Assembly: GCF_052114085.1 (NCBI RefSeq)
Contig: NZ_JBFREB010000001.1
Coordinates: forward strand, 992,001 to 1,056,000
Reading direction: 5' to 3'
Length of the DNA stretch: 64,000 nt
Source of the DNA: Leifsonia sp052114085
GTDB taxonomy: Bacteria > Actinomycetota > Actinomycetes > Actinomycetales > Microbacteriaceae
The first letter of the stretch is position 1. Every line of letters begins with the position of its first letter. Shown in pieces: positions 57,765-64,000 of the stretch. Position numbers and translations under genes: made by a program. Below the pieces are notes generated by a model. That model was not told the origin of the DNA. It saw nothing but the letters and a program-made list of their open reading frames with translations, and did no database searches.

Positions 57765-57774
57765 GGCTCTCAAG

Positions 57775-58656
57775 CTATCGCGCCTCTTCGGACACTGCCG
57801 TCGCCGGCGAGCCGGTCGGCCCGGTGAGCGAGGCGAGGATGCGCAGAATGACCGGCAGGTCGTGCTCTGCGGCGTCCACCGACTCCGGCGCGAACTCCAT
57901 CAGACCCGCTCCGGCGAGGTCGAATCGACGCCGCAGTGCGCGGATCGCCTCCGTCAACCGTTCCGGCAGCACGCCGAACGGCTCGGGCGAGCCGATGCCC
58001 CCGATCGCGGACGGGTCGAGCACGTCGAGGTCGATGTGGACGTACACGGCGCTCGCTCCGGTCGCGGACACGGCCTCGACGAGCGCCTCCGGGTCGTCGA
58101 GCCCGGACGGCTCGATCAGCCGGATGCCGTGGGCGTCGACGTAGTCCGACTCGCCGTCGTCGAGCGCGCGCGTTCCGGCGAGCACGAGCTGTGCGGGAGC
58201 CAGGGCGTTCGCCCCGGAGGAGGCGAGTCCGTCCGGACCGTCCCCGAGGAGCGCGCGCAGCACCATCCCGCAGAAGGCGCCCGACGGCGACGAGTCGACA
58301 TCGTTGAGGTCGCCGTGCGCGTCGAACCACACCACCGCCACGTCACCGGCTGGATGCGCGGCCAGCGCGTGCTGGACGGCCGCCAGCTCCGCGCCGCAGT
58401 CGCCGCCGATGGTGACGACCGGCGCCTCGAGCAGCGCCAGCTCCTCGGCCGTCGCATCCCGGACGGCGGTCAGCGACGAGAACCGGTTGACGCCCGTCCC
58501 CAGCGACTCACCGGCCGAGGCGGGCACCGGCACCTGGTGTGTGCGGGCGGACGGCAGATCGCCGCGGATGGCGTCCGCGCCGTCGATCAGACGCATCGCC
58601 CGCGATGACCCGGACCCCTGCCACTGCGGGACGACCAGGAAGGACGCGCCGCTCAC
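57775..58656 (-). CDS. Arginase family protein with GGDC metal motif
   Basis: GTG 58656 overlaps the PspA stop (GTGA). The 293-aa protein has FDAHGDLND (Asp112, His114, Asp116) and HIDLDVLDPS, two of the three binuclear-metal motifs of the arginase/agmatinase/formiminoglutamase family. The first motif, normally GGDH, is GGDC here (Cys87 in place of the His). It might still bind metals or have altered activity. The family hydrolyses guanidino or formimino groups. Confidence 0.85.
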   Translation of the reverse strand: MSGASFLVVPQWQGSGSSRAMRLIDGADAIRGDLPSARTHQVPVPASAGESLGTGVNRFSSLTAVRDATAEELALLEAPVVTIGGDCGAELAAVQHALAAHPAGDVAVVWFDAHGDLNDVDSSPSGAFCGMVLRALLGDGPDGLASSGANALAPAQLVLAGTRALDDGESDYVDAHGIRLIEPSGLDDPEALVEAVSATGASAVYVHIDLDVLDPSAIGGIGSPEPFGVLPERLTEAIRALRRRFDLAGAGLMEFAPESVDAAEHDLPVILRILASLTGPTGSPATAVSEEAR

Positions 58657-59399
58657 CCCTCGGAACCTGACGTCACCGCGGACTGCCCGCCGCCGGACTT
58701 GAGCGCGGCGAGCCGCGCATCCACCTCGGTCAGCTCGCCCAGGTCGTCCAGCTGCTCGAACTGCGCGTCGAGGCTGGATGCCGCCAGCTCCTGCTGCCCG
58801 CGGACCTTGGCCTCCTCGCGGCGGATCTTCTCCTCGAAGCGGGAGACCTCACTGGTCGGGTCCATGATGTCGACGCTCTTCACCGCGTCGATGACCTGGG
58901 CCTGCGCCTGGGCGCTCTTGGCGCGCGCGATCAGCTCGGAACGCTTGCTCTTGAGCTGCTCCAGCTTCTCCTTCATGCCGTTGAGGCCCGTCTTGAGCTT
59001 CTCGACCACCTCGGTCTGCGCGGCGATCTGCGGCTCAGCGGCCTTCGCCTCGTTCTCGGACGAGATCTGCCGCTGCAACGCCACCTTGGCGAGGTTGTCG
59101 AACTTGTCGGCGTTCGCCGTCTCGCCCGATGCGCGGTACTGGTCGGCCTGACGGCTCGCGGCGAGGGCCTTGTCGCCCCACTCGCTCGCGGCCTCGACGT
59201 CCTCGCGGTGGTCGTCCTCGAGCAGTCGCAGATTGCCGATGGTCTCCGCGATGGCGCTTTCGGCGTCGGCGATGCTGTTGGTGAAGTCGCGGACCATCTG
59301 GTCCAGCATCTTCTCCGGGTCCTCCGCCTGGTCGAGGAGGGCGTTGATGTTCGCCCGCATCAACTGCGAGATCCGCCCGAAGATGGATTGCTTCGCCAT
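58653..59399 (-). CDS. pspA: PspA/IM30 family protein
   Basis: The 248-aa protein is a long coiled coil of the PspA/IM30/Vipp1 family: MAKQSIFGRISQLMRANINA, LDQAEDPEKMLDQMVRDFTN, then heptad-rich helices KLKTGLNGMKEKLEQLKSKR and SRFEEKIRREEAKVRGQQEL. These ESCRT-III-like proteins bind and protect stressed membranes. It is preceded by the TPM-domain gene, a common actinobacterial pairing. AGGAAGAG-like sequence lies before ATG 59399. Confidence 0.93.
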   Translation of the reverse strand: MAKQSIFGRISQLMRANINALLDQAEDPEKMLDQMVRDFTNSIADAESAIAETIGNLRLLEDDHREDVEAASEWGDKALAASRQADQYRASGETANADKFDNLAKVALQRQISSENEAKAAEPQIAAQTEVVEKLKTGLNGMKEKLEQLKSKRSELIARAKSAQAQAQVIDAVKSVDIMDPTSEVSRFEEKIRREEAKVRGQQELAASSLDAQFEQLDDLGELTEVDARLAALKSGGGQSAVTSGSEG

Positions 59400-59457
59400 A
59401 TGCTCTTCCTTTCGCTCCCGCCCCGATGGGCGCTTGTGAGGTCTGTCCGGCGGACGG

Positions 59458-61488
59458 TCAGAACCGTCCGCCGCCACGGCGGGAGCGTGTCCCGCCGCCG
59501 CCGAAGCTCCCGGCGCTGAAGCCGCCGCCGCCACCGCCGCCGAATCCACCGCCACCGAATCCGCCGCCACCGCCCATACCGCCGCGCAGCACCGAATCGA
59601 TGAGGATGCCGCCGAGGATCGCGCCCATGGCGCCGCTTCCGCCGCCGCGGCCAGAGGTTCCGCCGCCGAACATGCCGCCCATCCCGCCCATCTGGGGCTG
59701 GAAGCCGCCGACGTCCTGCTGCGCGAACTGGGTCGCCTCATCGGCGAGCTGCGCGGCTCGTTCCGCCTGCGCCAGAGCGGACACCGCGTCGGTCGCTGCC
59801 GTCTGCTCGGCCTGGACGACGAGTCGGCCCGCCTCCGCGAGCCGCGTGCGGGCTTCCGGACCGACGGCTCCGCGGCGGGCCGTGACGAAGTCCTCGCAGG
59901 CGGACACACGCGCCTTGGCGGTGAGCAGCGTCTGCTGCAGCGCCGACTGAGCGCGCTGTGCCTGAGCGCGCGCATCCCGCACGCCCTGCAGGACAGCGTC
60001 GATGGAGCGGTTGGCCGCGTCGAGCCGTTGTGCCAGCTCGAGCGGATTGACGAGGCCGGCCGCCAGCTTCGCCTGCACGTCCGTGACGGTCTGCTCGGTG
60101 CCCGCGACCGTCGCGGCGATCGTGCCGCCCGGGTCACTGGACGCCGCTAACGCTTTCGCCTCGGCCAGGTCGCTGCGGAGTTCGGCGAGGGTGCCGTCGA
60201 GCGACTGCTGCGCCGCCGCCAGGTCGGCTCCGAGCCGGTCGACGGCGTCGAGCAGGAGACCGGCCTGGTCGGCCGACTCTTCGGCGGCGCGGACCCCGAC
60301 GGCGGCGGCCCCGGCCTCCCCGGCGGTCGCTTTCTGCGTCGAGGCGGCCAGCGCTGTGTCGGTGAAGTCGAGCCGCTGGGTGGCCTGGTCGATGTTGTCG
60401 TGCACCGTCGCAAGCGACGCTTCGGTGTAGCGCGCGGCGAGCGCGTCGAGGGTGGTGCGGGTCGTCGCCAGCCGCTGCCGCAGCGCGGTCGCCTGGGCGG
60501 TGATCTCGGCTGTGGCCTCCGGGATGCGCTTCTCCAGCGCCCGGAGCTCGTCGAAGGCGTCGGCTTGCGCGTCGAGCGCCTGGTTCGCCGCACCGCACAG
60601 CTGCACGATGCGGATGTTCCACTCGCGCCGCTGCTCGTCGGTGTCCGGCTCCGCATCGTCGAGGCGCTGCTTCAGCGTGAACGCCTCACGCAGCTGGGCC
60701 TTCGCGGCATCGAGGGCCGCCTGGAACGGCACCACGGCCTCTGCGCCGTACTGAGCCGAAGCGAAGCTCAGCTCGTCCTCGCTGGTGCGAATGGCGTCGT
60801 CCGTCTGCACCAGAGCGGAGCCGGCACGACGCTCCAACTCGGACAGGGGGATGGTCTGCAGCTCGCTCTGCGGTGTCGCCGGCCCGGCCGCGGCCTGCTT
60901 CTTGCGGGAGGAGCGAGAGCGGACGAGCACGAACACGACGACGCCGACGACGAGCACCCCGATGAGGAACACCCAGAAGAACACGCTCCCGGCGCCTCCG
61001 CCGCCCACCGCATCGCCGAGGCCGGTCGCGGCCGCGACTCCGGCCCCCGCCCAGTCGTTCGCGTGCAGCTTCGGCTCGATGTCGTTCTGCTCGATGCTGT
61101 CGAGCTGATCGGCGCTGACCGGGCCGTCGTCGTCGCCCGAGAGGTAGTAGGTGCGCCCGTCGGTCGCGACGGCGAGCAGATAGTCGCGTTGCCCCAGACC
61201 GTTCCGCGCGGCCGTCTCGTTGGCCCAGTCCGCCGCCTCGGTGGGGTCGGTGAAATCGGTGACGTAGACGACGTAGAGGTCGATGCGGTGATCGTCGTAC
61301 AGCTTTTTCGCGGCGTCCGAGATCCGTGTCTCCTCGGCGCTGCTCAGCACATGGGACTGGTCGACCACGTGGCTCGGACCCAGGTCTACCGGGTCCTGCG
61401 CTGCGGCGGGAGCAGCCAGGAGCATGCTCGGTCCGGCGATGAGCCCCAGCGCCAGCAGAGCGCAGGTCAGCAGACGTCGCACGCGCAT
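59458..61488 (-). CDS. TPM domain membrane protein with Gly-rich tail
   Basis: The 676-aa protein has a signal peptide (LLTCALLALGLIAGPSMLLA), a TPM domain (VVDQSHVLSSAEETRISDAA, IDLYVVYVTDFTD, GLGQRDYLLAVATDGRTYYL), one TM (FFWVFLIGVLVVGVVVFVLV) and a long cytoplasmic coiled coil. The C-terminus is a Gly-rich stretch (GGFGGGGFGG repeated) with a basic end. TPM proteins may help protein assembly or act as phosphatases. With PspA downstream, it likely forms a membrane-stress unit. Confidence 0.9.
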   Translation of the reverse strand: MRVRRLLTCALLALGLIAGPSMLLAAPAAAQDPVDLGPSHVVDQSHVLSSAEETRISDAAKKLYDDHRIDLYVVYVTDFTDPTEAADWANETAARNGLGQRDYLLAVATDGRTYYLSGDDDGPVSADQLDSIEQNDIEPKLHANDWAGAGVAAATGLGDAVGGGGAGSVFFWVFLIGVLVVGVVVFVLVRSRSSRKKQAAAGPATPQSELQTIPLSELERRAGSALVQTDDAIRTSEDELSFASAQYGAEAVVPFQAALDAAKAQLREAFTLKQRLDDAEPDTDEQRREWNIRIVQLCGAANQALDAQADAFDELRALEKRIPEATAEITAQATALRQRLATTRTTLDALAARYTEASLATVHDNIDQATQRLDFTDTALAASTQKATAGEAGAAAVGVRAAEESADQAGLLLDAVDRLGADLAAAQQSLDGTLAELRSDLAEAKALAASSDPGGTIAATVAGTEQTVTDVQAKLAAGLVNPLELAQRLDAANRSIDAVLQGVRDARAQAQRAQSALQQTLLTAKARVSACEDFVTARRGAVGPEARTRLAEAGRLVVQAEQTAATDAVSALAQAERAAQLADEATQFAQQDVGGFQPQMGGMGGMFGGGTSGRGGGSGAMGAILGGILIDSVLRGGMGGGGGFGGGGFGGGGGGGFSAGSFGGGGTRSRRGGGRF

Positions 61489-61634
61489 GCATCCACTCTC
61501 TCGGGTTCAGCTGATACTCAGCCGAGTGTATGCGGGCCGCATCCACCTGTCACTGTTTCCGCCTGTTACGCGTACCGTGCGAACATCGCCGACGCCTGGT
61601 GGGATGGGGGGAGTCCCGTGGAGAGGAGGAGCGC

Positions 61635-62387
61635 ATGTCCCAGCAGCCGACCCTGGCCGTCGTCGAGGCCACGCGCTTCCGCTCCCACGATCCGGCGTAC
61701 CACGACTACGTGCAGCTGCTGGTCGGCAACGTCATCGCAGAGGCGCGCAGTCACGGCTGGAGGGTCGACCGCCTGGCGGCCGATCGCGGCACGGAAGCGC
61801 TGCTGGCCGCAACCGAGACGGCCGACGCGATCGTGATCGTCGGAGGCGAGGACATCCACCCGGGCTTCTACGGCGCCGAGACGGGCTACCCGAACGAGTC
61901 GCGCCACCTCCCTGTGGCGGACGCGGCGCAGATCGCGCTGGTCCGTGCCGCCATCGAACGCCGCACGCCCCTTCTCGGCATCTGCCGCGGCCTGCAGGTC
62001 GTCAACGTCGCCCTCGGCGGAACGCTCGTTCAGGACCTCGGCGAGGAGTGCGGCCACGTGAACCGCGGGGTCCCCATCCCGCAGGTCCTCACCACCCACA
62101 CGGTCGACGTCGCCTCCGGCAGTCGCGTTGCGGACCTCCTCGGCGAACCGACCGTCGAGGTGCGCAGCGCTCACCACCAGGCGGTGGATATGGTCGGCGC
62201 CGACCTCGTGGTCACGGCTCGCTCACACGACGGCCACATCGAGGCCGTCGAGCACCGTGACGCTCCCGTCCTGGCCGTGCAGTGGCACCCCGAGGATGTG
62301 GCTGCTCCCGCCGGCCAACTGGCAGCCCTGCTCGCGGGCCTCCGCGCCCCCTCCGCCTTCCGTTCGCTCGCCCCCCTCCCCGCCTGA
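61635..62387 (+). CDS. Gamma-glutamyl-gamma-aminobutyrate hydrolase family protein
   Basis: The 250-aa class I glutamine amidotransferase-like protein has the nucleophile in PLLGICRGLQVVNVALGG, the VIVGGEDIHPGFYG segment and QWHPED with the catalytic His and Glu. That is the PuuD-like peptidase C26 pattern. It would cleave gamma-glutamyl bonds in polyamine (putrescine) breakdown or a related pathway. A GAGGA ribosome binding site precedes ATG 61635. It is divergent from the TPM gene. Confidence 0.9.
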   Translation: MSQQPTLAVVEATRFRSHDPAYHDYVQLLVGNVIAEARSHGWRVDRLAADRGTEALLAATETADAIVIVGGEDIHPGFYGAETGYPNESRHLPVADAAQIALVRAAIERRTPLLGICRGLQVVNVALGGTLVQDLGEECGHVNRGVPIPQVLTTHTVDVASGSRVADLLGEPTVEVRSAHHQAVDMVGADLVVTARSHDGHIEAVEHRDAPVLAVQWHPEDVAAPAGQLAALLAGLRAPSAFRSLAPLPA

Positions 62388-62402
62388 CACGCACGCGCCG
62401 CC

Positions 62403-62457
62403 GAGGTGCAGGTCGTGGCTGATATTCGACGCGAATAGCAGCAACAACGCTCACCTC
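62403..62457. terminator. Imperfect 26-bp inverted repeat between convergent genes
   Basis: Arms 62403-62428 and 62432-62457 match at 20 of 26 positions with a 3-nt loop. It lies between the convergent PuuD-like and PCMT genes and could serve both as terminator. Confidence 0.6.
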
Positions 62458-62483
62458 AGCGAACAGAGCGCGGAGGCAGCAAG

Positions 62484-63101
62484 TCAGCCAGGCCAGCCGT
62501 TGCGGCCGACCAGCGGCACGAACGCGACAGCGCCGAGGCTCGTCTCGGCCAGCGCGCCGTCCTGGTCGCGCGTGAACAGCGCGAGGCGCTGTGAGCGCCC
62601 CGGGCGGCCGACCGGCATGACGATGCGCCCGCCCGGGCGGAGCTGTTCCACCCAGGCCCTCGGCACGGACGGACCGGTCGCCGCCGCCACGATCGCGTCG
62701 TACGGCGCGCCGGACGGCCAGCCGAGCGTCCCGTCCCCGGTGACCACCTCGACCCGGTAACCGAGCGCTTCCAACGTCGCGGCGGCTCCGTTCGCGAGGT
62801 CCGGATGTCGCTCGATGCTCACCACGCGATGCGCCAGTTGGGCGGTGACCGCCGCCGCGTAGCCCGAACCGGTGCCGACGTCCAGCACCGTGTCCTCGGG
62901 CCCGATGCGGGCGGCCTCCAGCATCAGCGCGACGATGTACGGCTGAGAGATCGTCTGCCCGTCGCCGATCGGCATCGGGTGGTCCTGGTAGGCGTACGGC
63001 GCCGCGGAGTCCTCGACGAAGAGGTGGCGAGGCACGCGTCGCATCGCATCGAGGACGCGCTGGTCCTCGATCCCGCGGCGGGCGAGTTGCTCCTCGACCA
63101 T
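62484..63101 (-). CDS. pcm: Protein-L-isoaspartate O-methyltransferase
   Basis: The 205-aa protein carries the PCMT motifs MVEEQLARRGIEDQRVLDAM, RVPRHLFVED, PIGDGQTISQPYIVALM and the SAM-binding VLDVGTGSGYAAAV. It methylates isoaspartyl residues to start their repair. Compared with the family it may lack a few N-terminal residues, but no better in-frame start exists upstream before the previous stop region. It begins 38 bp after the kinase gene. Confidence 0.92.
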   Translation of the reverse strand: MVEEQLARRGIEDQRVLDAMRRVPRHLFVEDSAAPYAYQDHPMPIGDGQTISQPYIVALMLEAARIGPEDTVLDVGTGSGYAAAVTAQLAHRVVSIERHPDLANGAAATLEALGYRVEVVTGDGTLGWPSGAPYDAIVAAATGPSVPRAWVEQLRPGGRIVMPVGRPGRSQRLALFTRDQDGALAETSLGAVAFVPLVGRNGWPG

Positions 63102-63138
63102 CCGCGCACGTTCGATGGCGTGGTCGTGGTTCGTGGGG

Positions 63139-64000
63139 CTATTGAACCACCGCGGCGGGGCGCTCCTCCAGAGTGCTTCTGGCGTTCTCGACCGCTTCCA
63201 CCCCGGCCCCCGCGGATTCGAGTGCGAGCAGCGCGGCGCCGAGGATGGGGGCGGCTGTCACCAGCTCCATCCGGGCCGCAGGTGCCCGCTCGGCGAGGAG
63301 GCGCTCGATCGTCCCGAGGAGACGCTCGTCACGGCCGCCGATGACGCCGCCGCCCAGCACGACGGGCACCGCCTTCGCAAGCAGCTCCAGGCGGCGCAGC
63401 GTGGTGACAGCCATCGTCACGATCTCCTCCGCCTGCTCGTCGACCAGTCCGGCCGCGATGGCATCCCTCTCACGGGAGCAGGCGAAGACCGTGGGCGAGA
63501 GGCGCGCCAGGTCGTTACTGGCCAGCCGCCCGAAATGGATGGCCTCGATCACCTCCTGCACCGTGTCCAGCCCGAAGGCGGCCGGAACAGCTTCGGCGAG
63601 CACGGTCGGCGCGCCGCGTCCGTCGACAGCACGCGCGGCGTACCAGAGGGCACGTTCGCCCAGGTGCCAACCGCCGCCCCAGTCTCCCGAGATCGTGCCG
63701 AGGGAGGGATACCGGATTGCACGCCCGTCGGAGCGCACGCCGACGCAGTTGATGCCGGTCCCGCAGACGACGGCGACGGCATCCGGCTCACCCGTGCCGG
63801 CGCGGAGCAGCGCGAACAGGTCGTTGTCGACCGTCGCCGCTGCCCACGGTGTTCCGGCGATCTCCCTGCGGAACTCGTCGATCTCACTCGGCAGATCGAG
63901 CCCGGAGAGGTACAGATTCGCCGCGGCGATCGATCGCGGGCCGGTCTCCTCCAGGAGGCGGCCGATCAGCCCGGACACCAGGTCCGCCGAGCCGCGCATC
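63139..64000 (-). CDS. BadF/N-acetylglucosamine-kinase-like ATPase, N-terminal part outside window
   Basis: The frame runs off the right edge. At least 286 residues are visible, containing the ASKHA features VDNDLFALLRAGTG, VVCGTGINCVG, GDWGGGWHLGE and VVLGGGVIGG. The N-terminal phosphate-1 loop would lie beyond the window; the first ATG seen (63999) is internal. The family includes N-acetylglucosamine and related sugar kinases and the BadF/BcrA ATPases. The sugar substrate is likely but unproven. Confidence 0.85.
   Translation of the reverse strand, partial: MRGSADLVSGLIGRLLEETGPRSIAAANLYLSGLDLPSEIDEFRREIAGTPWAAATVDNDLFALLRAGTGEPDAVAVVCGTGINCVGVRSDGRAIRYPSLGTISGDWGGGWHLGERALWYAARAVDGRGAPTVLAEAVPAAFGLDTVQEVIEAIHFGRLASNDLARLSPTVFACSRERDAIAAGLVDEQAEEIVTMAVTTLRRLELLAKAVPVVLGGGVIGGRDERLLGTIERLLAERAPAARMELVTAAPILGAALLALESAGAGVEAVENARSTLEERPAAVVQ

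Noticed and set aside
59480..59600. Gly-rich coding repeats of the TPM gene as a DNA repeat array
   Set aside because: Explained by the protein's Gly-rich tail; no separate repeat unit.
1..64000. tRNA, rRNA, CRISPR, transposase or integrase
   Set aside because: None could be seen by eye; no TTCRANNC T-loop context with matching stems outside genes and no spaced identical repeats.

Overview
The window is high-GC actinobacterial chromosome, most likely from the family Microbacteriaceae (Leifsonia-like). This placement is inference. It rests on base composition and codon use, the small Microbacteriaceae-type DUF7882 protein at 7637, several starts that look leaderless (a TANNNT box 6-7 nt before ATG or GTG), a HAIR-type HspR box and a DtxR/IdeR-type iron box. 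It holds about 70 genes, tightly packed, many overlapping by ATGA or GTGA. I see no rRNA, tRNA, CRISPR array, transposase or integrase. No gap without a gene exceeds 300 bp; the two longest (39686-39960 and 5920-6149) hold long hairpins.

Region by region. 1-5.9 kb: an NAD(P)-binding protein fragment, an NhaA antiporter fused to a DsbA-like thioredoxin domain, a YdeI-like protein, a secreted M15-like protein with a lipoprotein, and a divergent TetR/SDR pair. 5.9-11.4 kb: a G-rich tract and hairpin, a stand-alone EAL protein, small actinobacterial proteins, and a large DUF4062-STAND NTPase. 11.4-16.6 kb: a five-gene minus-strand operon (ParA/MinD-like ATPase, two coiled-coil proteins, a polytopic membrane protein, an OmpA-type lipoprotein) that resembles no named system. 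16.7-23.2 kb: an ABC ATPase with a hydrolase, a DUF2252 protein, and a tandemly duplicated, partly decayed cassette of HerA-like ATPase, lipoprotein and small membrane protein. 23.2-37 kb: an AI-2E family permease, NAD(P)HX dehydratase, a phosphatase, a terpenoid-cyclase-fold protein, two regulator/oxidoreductase pairs, an AlkX-like glycosylase and a GH15 enzyme.

37-47.7 kb: a HAIR-box-controlled ClpC-like unfoldase, a class A penicillin-binding protein with a PASTA domain, and a set of repair and metabolic genes. 47.7-49.1 kb: a cutinase gene with a frameshift plus a membrane protein, lying between two perfect 36-bp direct repeats that duplicate the 3' end of the preceding gene. 49.1-54.2 kb: a lipase maturation factor-like protein, an EEP hydrolase, a convergent NHEJ-type polymerase and ATP-dependent ligase, and an iron-box-controlled siderophore-interacting-domain protein. 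54.2-61.5 kb: a long minus-strand run of TPM-domain protein, PspA, arginase-fold protein, crotonase, FAD oxidoreductase, HEXXH protein and SDR. 61.6-64 kb: a class I glutamine-amidotransferase-like hydrolase, protein-isoaspartate methyltransferase, and the C-terminal part of an N-acetylglucosamine-kinase-like protein.

The most interesting signals are the 36-bp repeats around the cutinase segment, the ParA/coiled-coil/OmpA operon, the duplicated ATPase-lipoprotein cassette, the DUF4062-STAND protein, the HAIR box on a ClpC-type rather than ClpB-type gene, and a set of unrelated long near-perfect intergenic hairpins.
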